A stretch of 54,331 bases of DNA from Candidatus Omnitrophota bacterium (lineage in GTDB: Bacteria > Omnitrophota > Gorgyraeia > Aquiviventales > Aquiviventaceae), in contig JACPSR010000142.1 of NCBI GenBank assembly GCA_016193175.1, forward strand, positions 1 to 54,331, given 5' to 3'. The notes under the pieces were generated by a model. That model saw only the letters and a list, made by a program, of their open reading frames with translations, did not search any database and was not told the DNA's origin. The translations under genes and the position numbers were made by a program. This document shows positions 17,592 to 26,621 of this stretch, piece after piece. Position 1 is the first letter of the stretch. Each line of letters starts with the position of its first letter.

Positions 17592-18642
17592 GGTGAAGCC
17601 GATGGACCTGGCCGGAACGCTCGGCCATCTCCTCGGTGCGTCGGTGACGGACCTCGAGGCGATCGGGAATGGACGGAACAGCCAGGTGTATCGCGTGCGC
17701 TGCAGCGATCAACGCCTCTACGCGGCCAAGCGCTACCCCCGCCATCCGTCGGATGCGCGTGATCGATTGGCCACCGAGTTTGATAGCCTACAGTTTCTCT
17801 GGGATGCCGGAATCAGGACGATTCCCCAGCCGGTGGTCGAGGATCGGAGGGCAGGGATGGCCGTGTATGCGTTCATCGATGGAGCGCGGATCCATTCGGA
17901 GCACGTCACGCCTCACGACGTGGACGCGGCGGTTGAGTTTCTGGCAGCCCTGAGGGCGCTGCGAGACCACCCCGAGAGTCATCGGCTGCCGGCGGCTTCT
18001 GAAGCCTGTTTTACTCTTGGAGCCATCGGTGACACCATCGAGGCAAGACTCGGCCGACTGGCCGCGACGGATGCTGAGGGTCCACTGCGTGGGGCCCTTG
18101 AGGACTTCCTCCATCAGGAGTTCAGGCCGGCGTTCCATCGAGTCATGCGGTGGTGTGTGGAGTTGGCTGAACAGGCAGGCCAGTCGGTAACCGAAGAGCT
18201 GCCACAGACATTCAGGACGTTGAGTCCATCCGACGTTGGCTTCCATAACGCTTTGCGCTGTCCGGAAGGCCGGATCGTGTTTGTGGATTTTGAGCATTTC
18301 GGGTGGGACGACCCGGCGAAGATGATCGCCGACTTTCTTCTGCATCCCGCAATGGCGCTCTCCGAGGACCTCAAGCGGTATGTGGTGAGTCGGCTGCTCG
18401 CATGTTTCAAGGAGCAGGTGGCTCTCGGCCTTCGCCTCAGGCTGGTCTACCCCCTCTTTGGGTTGAAGTGGTGCATGATTTTGTTGAATGAGTTCGTCCC
18501 ACAGGATCGGCGGCGACGAGACTTCGCGACGTTTCCATTGCGCGTCCCTGAGGCACTTCAGGCCGAGCAGTTGGCCAAGGCTCGATGGAAACTCCAAAAG
18601 ATCCTTCAGACCTATGAGCGGTTCCCCTACGCTGATCACTGA
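17563..18642 (+). CDS. Aminoglycoside-phosphotransferase-like (APH) kinase
   Basis: NGRNSQVYRVRCSDQRLYAAKRYP...LSPSDVGFHNALRCPEGRIVFVDFEHFGWDDPAKMIADF. Confidence 0.78.
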   Translation: MPSSLLFNPEVKPMDLAGTLGHLLGASVTDLEAIGNGRNSQVYRVRCSDQRLYAAKRYPRHPSDARDRLATEFDSLQFLWDAGIRTIPQPVVEDRRAGMAVYAFIDGARIHSEHVTPHDVDAAVEFLAALRALRDHPESHRLPAASEACFTLGAIGDTIEARLGRLAATDAEGPLRGALEDFLHQEFRPAFHRVMRWCVELAEQAGQSVTEELPQTFRTLSPSDVGFHNALRCPEGRIVFVDFEHFGWDDPAKMIADFLLHPAMALSEDLKRYVVSRLLACFKEQVALGLRLRLVYPLFGLKWCMILLNEFVPQDRRRRDFATFPLRVPEALQAEQLAKARWKLQKILQTYERFPYADH

Positions 18643-19492
18643 CACTCAACCGCAGACGCGCTCGGCAACAAGGCTCGATGAGCGGTCACTCGCCTTGCGG
18701 CGGACGATCGTCCGGATGATGGCGGCAGGCTCGCGAGGCCATCTCGGCTCCGCCTGCTCGCTCGTCGAGATCCTGCGGGTCCTCTACGATGAGATCCTGC
18801 GGTATGACCCGCAGCAGCCCCGCTGGCCGTTGCGGGATCGTTGCATCCTCAGCAAGGGGCATGGCTGTCTTGCGCTCTACGCCATCCTGGCCGACAAGGG
18901 GTTTTTCCCCGTGGAGGAACTCGACAAATTTTGTCACGCCGATGGGATTCTGGGAGGCCATCCAGAGCATGGCAAGGTGCCTGGGGTGGAGGCATCAACG
19001 GGAAGCCTGGGACATGGCCTGGCCATCGGGATTGGGTTTGCCCTGGCGGCTGGGCATGACCGCTTGGGACATCGGGTGTTCGTGATCATGAGCGATGGGG
19101 AATGCAACGAAGGGTCGGTCTGGGAAGCCGCGCTGTATGCGAGCAAACACCAACTGAGCCGCCTGACCGTCCTCATTGACTACAACAAGCAACAGTCCTA
19201 CGGCAGCACGTTCGAGGTCTGCGACCTGGAGCCGCTGGCCGACAAGTGGGCCGCGTTCGGTTTTGCGGTTGAAGACGTTGACGGTCATTCCCTCAGCGCC
19301 CTGCGGTCGGTCTTGACGCGAATGCCGCTGCAGTCCTCCAAACCCAGCGCGATCATCTGCCACACGATTAAGGGTAAGGGGATCCCCTACGCGGAAAGCA
19401 ACCCTGAGTGGCACCACAAGAGCAAGATCAGCGATGACGAGGTGCAGCAACTGCTCGCCGTGTTAGCGTCCCCTCCGGGAGTTTCCAGCTGA
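18614..19492 (+). CDS. Transketolase N-terminal (TPP-binding) subunit
   Basis: AAGSRGHLGSACSLVEILRVLYDEIL...ILSKGHGCLALYAILADKG...GSLGHGLAIGIGFALA...MSDGECNEGSVWEAALYASKHQL. Confidence 0.92.
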   Translation: MSGSPTLITDTQPQTRSATRLDERSLALRRTIVRMMAAGSRGHLGSACSLVEILRVLYDEILRYDPQQPRWPLRDRCILSKGHGCLALYAILADKGFFPVEELDKFCHADGILGGHPEHGKVPGVEASTGSLGHGLAIGIGFALAAGHDRLGHRVFVIMSDGECNEGSVWEAALYASKHQLSRLTVLIDYNKQQSYGSTFEVCDLEPLADKWAAFGFAVEDVDGHSLSALRSVLTRMPLQSSKPSAIICHTIKGKGIPYAESNPEWHHKSKISDDEVQQLLAVLASPPGVSS

Positions 19493-20439
19493 TGCGCAAG
19501 GCATGTCTCGAAACCGTCTACGAACTCGCCAAGCAGGATCCTCGGGTCTTTTTCATCGGCTCGGACCTTGGCGCCGGGACCTTGGAGCAGTTCAAGCGGG
19601 AGATGCCGGAGCGCTTCTTCATGGAGGGTGTCAGCGAGGCGACCGTCATCGGCGTGGCGGCCGGCCTGGCGATGGAAGGGAAGATCGCCTATGTCAACAC
19701 CATCGCCACGTTTCTCACCCGACGATGCTTCGAGCAGATCGTCGTCGATCTGTGCCTCCACAACGCCAACGTCCGCCTGATCGGCAATGGGGGAGGGCTG
19801 GTGTACGCGCCGCTGGGGCCCACGCACCTGGCCATTGACGACATCGCGATCCTCCGCGCGCTCCCCAACATGACCATCGTGGCCCCTGCCGATGCCAACG
19901 AGATGCGCCGGTTCATGCTCGCGACACTCGCCCATGAGGGACCCATCTACATTCGACTCGCCAAGGGGGGCGATCCGATCGTGACCTCTGACCAGACGCC
20001 GTTCGAGATCGGCAAGGCCGTGCCGATGCGGGAAGGTGCTGACGCGCTGATCGTCACCACCGGCATCACCCTGAAGCCCGCTCTCGATGCGGCCGCGGCG
20101 CTCAGCCAGCACGGGATTGACGCCGCCGTCCTCCATTGCCCGACGGTCAAGCCGCTCGATGTCGAGGCCCTCAGGCAGGCCGCCTCGCCTGTCTGCGCCA
20201 TTGTCACCATTGAAGAGCACACCCTGATGGGCGGGCTGGGCAGCGCCGTTGCGGAGGTGGTGGCCGAGGCGGGCTTCAATCCCGCCAAGCGGTTCACGCG
20301 AATCGGGATCCCGGATGTTTTCCCGGATCAGTACGGCTCCCAAGCAAGCCTGATGCGGCGGTATGCGATCACCGCGGAGCAGCTTGTCTCCACCGTCACC
20401 AGCCTCTTGAGCGGCGCGATGCAAGCAACCCGTTCGTGA
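19492..20439 (+). CDS. Transketolase C-terminal subunit
   Basis: MRKACLETVYELAKQDPRVFFIGSDLG...GVSEATVIGVAAGLAMEGKIAYVNTIATFLTRRCFEQI; TGATG junction with upstream gene. Confidence 0.92.
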   Translation: MRKACLETVYELAKQDPRVFFIGSDLGAGTLEQFKREMPERFFMEGVSEATVIGVAAGLAMEGKIAYVNTIATFLTRRCFEQIVVDLCLHNANVRLIGNGGGLVYAPLGPTHLAIDDIAILRALPNMTIVAPADANEMRRFMLATLAHEGPIYIRLAKGGDPIVTSDQTPFEIGKAVPMREGADALIVTTGITLKPALDAAAALSQHGIDAAVLHCPTVKPLDVEALRQAASPVCAIVTIEEHTLMGGLGSAVAEVVAEAGFNPAKRFTRIGIPDVFPDQYGSQASLMRRYAITAEQLVSTVTSLLSGAMQATRS

Positions 20440-20447
20440 GGATCCCC

Positions 20448-21110
20448 ATGGCCTACGTTGATTTCGTGATGAAGCTGCACAAGAGCACCACGCGCGACTA
20501 CCTCGCGCGCGTCGTGAGCCATGACAAAGCCGCGTGCGCTGAGGTGGCGATTCAATACGGCCAGGACTACTGGGATGGAGATCGTCAGTACGGATACGGC
20601 GGCTACCGATACGATGGGCGCTGGCGCGCGATCGCTGAGGACATGGCGCGCCACTACCGGTTGCAATCGGGGGACAAGATTCTTGATGTGGGATGCGGCA
20701 AGGGATTTCTGCTGTATGAGTTCACGCAGGTCATTCCTGGTGTTGAGGTGGCCGGCATTGACATCTCGCAGTACGCCATTGATCACGCCAAGGAAGAGGT
20801 CAAGCCGTTCCTTCGGGTCGGCAGTGCGGTGAGCCTGCCGTGGCCTGACCGCACCTTTGATTTCGTCATCTCGATCACCACGCTGCACAACCTGTACAAC
20901 TACGAGCTCCGCAGCGCCCTGAAAGAGATCGGGCGGGTGGGGAAGACCAAGAAGCACGTCATCGTGGAAAGCTACCGCAACGAGCGGGAAAAGGCGAATC
21001 TGCTGTACTGGCAGCTCACCTGCCGATCCTTCTACACCCCGAAGGAATGGGAATGGATGTTCATGGAAAGCGGTTACACGGGCGACTACTCCTATATCGT
21101 GTTTGAATGA
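20448..21110 (+). CDS. SAM-dependent methyltransferase
   Basis: KILDVGCGKGFLLYEFTQVIPGVEVAGIDISQYAI...SLPWPDRTFDFVISI. Confidence 0.85.
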   Translation: MAYVDFVMKLHKSTTRDYLARVVSHDKAACAEVAIQYGQDYWDGDRQYGYGGYRYDGRWRAIAEDMARHYRLQSGDKILDVGCGKGFLLYEFTQVIPGVEVAGIDISQYAIDHAKEEVKPFLRVGSAVSLPWPDRTFDFVISITTLHNLYNYELRSALKEIGRVGKTKKHVIVESYRNEREKANLLYWQLTCRSFYTPKEWEWMFMESGYTGDYSYIVFE

Positions 21111-22159
21111 TGAACGCAAACGCTTCCTTAATGACGGCGGCGATCCTTGTCAGGCAGCGCGCCCCCCTGGAGGTAACCCAGGTCGAGATCCCTGAGTTGG
21201 GCGTCGGGCAGGTGCTGGTGCAGGTGAAAGCCAGCGGGATCTGCGGCAAGCAGCTCGATGAGATCAGCGGTCGGCGGGGGGATGACGCATTTCTCCCCCA
21301 CCTCTTGGGACATGAGGGTGCTGGGATCGTCGTGGAAGTTGGGCCAGGGGTACGGAAGGTGAAGCCTGGAGACCATGTGGTGTTGCACTGGATGAAAGGC
21401 GCTGGCATTGACTGCCTGCCTCCCCGGTTTACGCGCAACGGGACCATGATCAGCGCAGGCTGGGTGACCACGTTCAGTGAGTACACGATCGCCTCGGAGA
21501 ACCGCATGACCCCCATCCCGGATGATATCCCCTTCGACCTGGCGTTCCTGCTGGGGTGTGCGGTGACCACGGGGCTGGGGATTGTGTTCAATGACGCCGC
21601 TCTCATGCCGGGGCAGTCGATCGCCGTGTTCGGTGTCGGCGGTGTGGGCATCAACGTGATTCAGGGTGCTTCGCTCGTCAACGCCTACCCCATCGTGGCC
21701 ATTGATCTCCACGACACCAAACTCAAGCAGGCTGCCGCCTTCGGGGCGACGCATACCATCAATGCGAACCGCACCGATTCAGTGCAGGCGCTGATGGAGT
21801 TGTCTGATCGTCGGGGCGTGGATGTGGCGGTCGATCTCACCGGGCTGAGGGCGGTTCGGGAGACGGCCTACCGGGTCACGACGGCAACAGGGAAGACCAT
21901 CTTCGCCGGCGTTCCCTCCCATGGGGAACCCATGACGATTGACTCCTTTCCGCTCCACTTTGGGCGCCTGGTGACCGGTGTCCACGGCGGAGGCACGAGG
22001 CCGGACACCGACATCCCGCGCTATCTTCAGTTGTTTCGGTTGGGAAAGCTGAAGCTCGCCGAACAAGTGACGCATCGGTTTGCCCTTGAGGGGGTCAACG
22101 ACGCCATCGAGGTGGTGCGACAGGGCAAGGCCGGTCGATGTGTCCTGCAGATGTCGTGA
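21107..22159 (+). CDS. Zinc-binding medium-chain alcohol dehydrogenase
   Basis: VKASGICGKQLDEISGRRGDDAFLPHLLGHEGAGIVVEVGPGVRKVKPGDHVVLHW; GVGGVGINVIQGASLV. Confidence 0.9.
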   Translation: MMNANASLMTAAILVRQRAPLEVTQVEIPELGVGQVLVQVKASGICGKQLDEISGRRGDDAFLPHLLGHEGAGIVVEVGPGVRKVKPGDHVVLHWMKGAGIDCLPPRFTRNGTMISAGWVTTFSEYTIASENRMTPIPDDIPFDLAFLLGCAVTTGLGIVFNDAALMPGQSIAVFGVGGVGINVIQGASLVNAYPIVAIDLHDTKLKQAAAFGATHTINANRTDSVQALMELSDRRGVDVAVDLTGLRAVRETAYRVTTATGKTIFAGVPSHGEPMTIDSFPLHFGRLVTGVHGGGTRPDTDIPRYLQLFRLGKLKLAEQVTHRFALEGVNDAIEVVRQGKAGRCVLQMS

Positions 22160-22177
22160 AAGGAAGGAGAGTTGGCG

Positions 22178-23278
22178 ATGAGTTCCACAGTGACTGACCG
22201 GATGGTGAAGTTGCCAAGGCCCTATCCCGACCCTGAGTTCTTCAAGGCGACGCTGGCGGAAGGGTTTTCGGCTTTTCCAAAACGCCGGGACAATTACGAA
22301 CGATACAAAGCTGCTCAACGCGGGGAGGTCGTGGACTACCTGCCGATCCGTTTGGATATCGAGAATGTCAGCCGCTGCAACTATCACTGTACCATGTGCC
22401 AGGTCAGCGATTGGCCCGGCATGAAGCGGGCCGACGACATGACCTTTGACGACTACAAGGCGTTGATCGAAAGCCAAGAAGGGCTGGTTGAAATCAAGCT
22501 CCAGGGTATGGGCGAGCCGCTGATGGGGAAGTGCTACGTTGACATGATCCGCTTTGCCCGAGCGCGGCATCTCTGGGTGCGTTCCGTGACGAACGGGTCG
22601 CTGTTGCACCTCGCGAACAACTACCAACAGGTGATCGACGCGGATGTCTGTGAGTTCCACGTCTCAATCGATGGAGCGACTCAACAAACGTATGAGAAGA
22701 TTCGACGGGGTGGACAGTTTGAGAGGGTGATGGAGAACTGTCGACGCCTGAACCGGTACTGCCGGCAGATCAACCGCCGGCGGACGCGGATGTGGACGCT
22801 CGTGCAGAAGGACAATGTCTATGAGGTCGAGCAACTGCCTCTCCTGGCCGCTGAGCTGGGGTTTGATCGCCTCACCCTCTCGTTGGACATCAACGACTGG
22901 GGACAGGATCGCTGGCGAGCGATGAATGATCGAGTGGATGTGCACCGCAGCTTTGACCTCTCGCTGGTGGAGCGTCTGGTTGAGTTGGGCAAGGCGCGTG
23001 GAGTCGAGGTGACATTCTGGTTTATCGATGAGAAATACGACACAGATGATCCCGCCCACCTGTGCCAGTGGCCGTTTGAGCGCTTGTACATCTCCTCCGA
23101 TATGCGGATGGTCCCCTGCTGCATGATGGCCAATCCCGAGATCATGGATCTTGGGGATGCGCACGCCCTCACCACGGAATGGAATGGGGCGAAGATGGTC
23201 GCCTTCCGGCGGATGCACCTGAGCGGGCGGATTCCGAAGCCGTGTCAGTCGTGTTATAAGGCCCCTGCCCAAGGATGA
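22178..23278 (+). CDS. Radical SAM/SPASM protein
   Basis: VSRCNYHCTMCQVSDW (CxxxCxxC); C-terminal CQWPFERLYISSDMRMVPCCMMANP...CQSCYK. Confidence 0.87.
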   Translation: MSSTVTDRMVKLPRPYPDPEFFKATLAEGFSAFPKRRDNYERYKAAQRGEVVDYLPIRLDIENVSRCNYHCTMCQVSDWPGMKRADDMTFDDYKALIESQEGLVEIKLQGMGEPLMGKCYVDMIRFARARHLWVRSVTNGSLLHLANNYQQVIDADVCEFHVSIDGATQQTYEKIRRGGQFERVMENCRRLNRYCRQINRRRTRMWTLVQKDNVYEVEQLPLLAAELGFDRLTLSLDINDWGQDRWRAMNDRVDVHRSFDLSLVERLVELGKARGVEVTFWFIDEKYDTDDPAHLCQWPFERLYISSDMRMVPCCMMANPEIMDLGDAHALTTEWNGAKMVAFRRMHLSGRIPKPCQSCYKAPAQG

Positions 23279-23297
23279 GCCGCCAGCAGGTGGTGGG

Positions 23298-24464
23298 ATG
23301 ATCGAAACCTGTCCCGTGTGTGACACGGTGTTGCAAGAGCCGGTCTGGGTGCTCGAGCGCGTGCCCATCCTCCCGATGCTACGGCTTGACGAGTTGCCAC
23401 AGGCGGACCATTTCGCCACGCTCGAGGTGGTCCGGTGCCAGATGTGCGGCCATCTGTACAACCGGGCATACCATGCGGCCCTGGCCGACCGCATGTATCG
23501 CGGCGAGCTCTTGAGTAATGTGCCGGTGCATGTGACCATGACGAAGAACCTCGAGCAGATAGCGGACTGGATCGGTCGGTCCCAGTACGCGGACAAGCGG
23601 GTAATCGAGATCGGCGCAGGGAGCGGGCATCTGGCCCGCATCCTGGCACAGGTGGCCACGCAGGTACAGATCTTTGAGCCGTGCCGGGGTCTGCGAGCCG
23701 AGATGCTGCCGGAAGCGAACATCACCGTGATCCACGAGCCCTTTTCGTCGTCCGCCGTCGATCGGCCAGCGGACCTCATCGTCTGCCGCCAGGTGTTGGA
23801 GCATGTCGCGGATCCATTGGCGATGCTGCGGGACATCCGCGCGGCGCTCTCGGCGACGGGGTCGATCTATCTGGAAGTCCCTCGCGCAGAGTACATCGAA
23901 GAGCACGCCGCATTATTTGATCTCCATTACGCCCACGTCCAGTACTTTCACGAGCCGAACCTATTGAGATTGGCGGCCCGGGCCGGGTTCCAGGTCGTAC
24001 AGTCCTGGTGCCTCAAACAGGGGCATGACATGGGGGTCTTGTTGCGTCCACAACATTCTGTGACCGCGCAGGGGTTGGGCTTGGTCACGCACGACGCGGA
24101 GGGATTGCGTAGAGGTCTTGAGGGTCGTCGGGCTCTGGGCCACGCCTGGTTGAACTCGTTGGAGGGGACAGTCAGTCTCTACGGTGCTACGGCACAAGGC
24201 GTGGCGTTCCTTCACGTCTTCCAGTCTCATCGTCGATTTACGGCCGTCGCCGACGATAACCCTGCCTACGCGGGGTACGCGCTCTACACCACTGGACAAT
24301 CCGTTCCAATCGTGGATCCAACCCATGAGGCCATTCGCCGTTCCGATCATCTCATTATCACGGCCTACCTCCATGATGAGATCATTGCGGAGCGGTTGAG
24401 AGCCATCGGGTTCTCGGGCCGGATCTTCAGTATCAGGGAAGAAGCGCTGGCTCCTGCAGCATGA
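23298..24464 (+). CDS. Zinc-finger/SAM C-methyltransferase-type protein
   Basis: CPVCDTVLQEPVW...VRCQMCGHLYNRAYH...VIEIGAGSGHLARILAQ...CRQVLEHVADPLAML; C-terminal YGATAQGVAFLHVF region. Confidence 0.82.
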   Translation: MIETCPVCDTVLQEPVWVLERVPILPMLRLDELPQADHFATLEVVRCQMCGHLYNRAYHAALADRMYRGELLSNVPVHVTMTKNLEQIADWIGRSQYADKRVIEIGAGSGHLARILAQVATQVQIFEPCRGLRAEMLPEANITVIHEPFSSSAVDRPADLIVCRQVLEHVADPLAMLRDIRAALSATGSIYLEVPRAEYIEEHAALFDLHYAHVQYFHEPNLLRLAARAGFQVVQSWCLKQGHDMGVLLRPQHSVTAQGLGLVTHDAEGLRRGLEGRRALGHAWLNSLEGTVSLYGATAQGVAFLHVFQSHRRFTAVADDNPAYAGYALYTTGQSVPIVDPTHEAIRRSDHLIITAYLHDEIIAERLRAIGFSGRIFSIREEALAPAA

Positions 24465-24492
24465 GCCTCCCCATGAGGGGTCTTGCGGCCAG

Positions 24493-25713
24493 ATGCAGTC
24501 GGTCGGCTATTGGGGTGTTCGCATTGGTATGGGCGCCGCGGTGGAATTGAACGCAACGAGAGGAGCACCCCATGGGGCATCTGAGGTCCCGTGGTGGAGA
24601 ACCTCATTCGGTCAGGAAGAAATTCAGAGATTGCAAGAGGCCATTCGGGCTGAACACATTAGCCAGGGACCCGTGACCGCGCAGTTTGAGACGCGGATGG
24701 CGGAGGCTCTCCACGTGCCGTACGCTGTGGCAACGACCAGTGGGAGCGTCGCCCTCCTGATGGCCCTCATGGCCCTTGGTGTGGGGCGCGATGATGAAGT
24801 GATCCTCCCTAATCGGACGTTCATCGCGACGGCTCACGCTGTGCTGCTTGCCGGAGCCAGTGTGGTCTTGGTCGATGTGCGGCCGGATATCCCTGTCATG
24901 GACATCTCACGACTCAGGCAGAAGATTACGCCACGGACCAAAGCCATCATCCCCGTGCATCTCAATGGACGAGCGGTTGATCTGGAGGCGGTCCAGAGCG
25001 TCGCGAGGGAATACCACCTGCACGTGATCGAGGATGCTTGCCAGGCACTCTTTTCGAGAAGTGCCGCTGGATTCTTGGGGACTCAGTCGGACGCCGGCTG
25101 CTTCTCACTGGGGATGAACAAGCTGATGTCAACAGGTCAAGGTGGCCTCATCGTCACGAGGAATCCAGAGACGTATGAACGGTTGAAGCTCATCCGCAGT
25201 CATGGCGTGACGGACACCTTCGTCGCGACGTATCGCCAGATTGGGTGCAATTTCAAATTCACGGATTTGATGGCTTCTGTCGGTTTGGTCCAGCTCACCC
25301 GCGTACCAGCCCGAATCGCTCACGTGACCGCGATCTACTCGAAGTACACGGCGGCGGAGATGCCCTTTCTCCGATGGATCCCCGTAGAGGTATCGAAGGG
25401 CGAGCTGCCTCTCTATGCCGAGGCCCGTTGTCGTGACAGGAAGGACCTCGTGGAGTTTCTCGGTTCGCAGGGCATTCAGACGCGGCCATTCCTTCCAGAC
25501 TTGCATCTCTCACCCCATTTGCACAACGGCGGGGTCTTTCCAAACTCGAAGCCCTTCGGGGAGGAGGGATTGTATCTCCCATGCGGACCTGAGCAGCCGC
25601 TGGAGAATATCGACCGTGTCATCGAAGCCTTACGCTTGTATGGGAGGCGTTCATGCGGTTCGTCGTCTTGGGGGCGTCAGAATTCGCCCTCCGCTGTGCC
25701 GGTGCCATTATAG
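24493..25713 (+). CDS. DegT/DnrJ/EryC1/StrS PLP aminotransferase
   Basis: VPYAVATTSGSVALLMALMALGVGRDDEVILPNRTFIATAHAV...IEDACQALFS...FSLGMNKLMSTGQGG (candidate catalytic Lys retained). Start could be 24532. Confidence 0.85.
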   Translation: MQSVGYWGVRIGMGAAVELNATRGAPHGASEVPWWRTSFGQEEIQRLQEAIRAEHISQGPVTAQFETRMAEALHVPYAVATTSGSVALLMALMALGVGRDDEVILPNRTFIATAHAVLLAGASVVLVDVRPDIPVMDISRLRQKITPRTKAIIPVHLNGRAVDLEAVQSVAREYHLHVIEDACQALFSRSAAGFLGTQSDAGCFSLGMNKLMSTGQGGLIVTRNPETYERLKLIRSHGVTDTFVATYRQIGCNFKFTDLMASVGLVQLTRVPARIAHVTAIYSKYTAAEMPFLRWIPVEVSKGELPLYAEARCRDRKDLVEFLGSQGIQTRPFLPDLHLSPHLHNGGVFPNSKPFGEEGLYLPCGPEQPLENIDRVIEALRLYGRRSCGSSSWGRQNSPSAVPVPL

Positions 25714-26606
25714 ATAGCCGCGCGGAGGTCCGTGCGCTGATTTCGACCCCACCGCACGCACGACCCAACAATTCAACCGACGTGAGCGCATTCGCGAGTG
25801 AGCGGCGCATCCCCTACTACGAGATGGAGGACGTGAACGTGCCTGACAGTGCCAACCTCATCAGGGAGCTGTCACCGGACTATATCTTGTCGGCCTGGCA
25901 TAAGATCCTGAAGCGTGAGATTTTGGGGATTCCTCGGTTCGGCTGTATCGGGACCCACCCGACGGAACTTCCCTTCAACCGCGGGAGGCATCCGCTCCAT
26001 TGGCTCATCGCATTGGGTATCTCGAACACGACGCTGACGTTCTTCCGGATGGATGAGGGCGTTGATTCGGGGAACGTGCTCCTGCAAATCCCCTTTCAGA
26101 TCGCTCCTGACGACTGCATCGACGACGCGGTGTCAGCCATGAACGAGGCGGCGTACGAGGGGACGAAATCCCTCTGTGCGCGTCTCCTCCGCGACCCTGA
26201 CTACGCGGGGACCAAACAGGACCACACCGTGGCAAACTCTTGGCGGAAGCGGACACCCCACGATGTCACGATCGACCTGCGGATGTCGGCGGACATAATT
26301 CGGAGGACCATCCAATCCTTCGCACCGCCCTACCCGTGCGCAAACCTCCTCTTCGAGGGCCACATGATCAAAGTCTCCAGGGCGTCCATTGCCGCGCTCA
26401 CGACGGAACTCGCTCCTGATCAACTTCGTCGCCTGGAACCAGGACGGGTTATCGCTGTTGCAGGGAATACCGTGAGAGTCAAAGTGGATGACGCCATTAT
26501 GGATCTTGAATGCCGGGGGCCCCTGCCCTCACGTGTGTTCGAGGCAAAGTATATTCACCCCCCTTCGAAATATCTCGCCGAATGGCCTCGGGTGTTGGCC
26601 GCATAG
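25653..26606 (+). CDS. Formyltransferase-family protein (sugar N-formyltransferase candidate)
   Basis: MRFVVLGASEFALRCAGAIID...GCIGTHPTELPFNRGRHPLHWLIALG...TLTFFRMDEGVDSGNVLLQ, typical of Formyl_trans_N; follows an aminotransferase. Confidence 0.83.
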   Translation: MRFVVLGASEFALRCAGAIIDSRAEVRALISTPPHARPNNSTDVSAFASERRIPYYEMEDVNVPDSANLIRELSPDYILSAWHKILKREILGIPRFGCIGTHPTELPFNRGRHPLHWLIALGISNTTLTFFRMDEGVDSGNVLLQIPFQIAPDDCIDDAVSAMNEAAYEGTKSLCARLLRDPDYAGTKQDHTVANSWRKRTPHDVTIDLRMSADIIRRTIQSFAPPYPCANLLFEGHMIKVSRASIAALTTELAPDQLRRLEPGRVIAVAGNTVRVKVDDAIMDLECRGPLPSRVFEAKYIHPPSKYLAEWPRVLAA

Positions 26607-26621
26607 GAGGGAGGCCCGCCC

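Noticed and set aside
24462-24600. Possible fourth junction element before the 24493 gene (CCCCATGAGGGG, CCCCATGGGG)
   Set aside because: Short palindromes exist but no matching outer inverted repeat and no alignment to stop/start codons; likely chance in GC-rich DNA.
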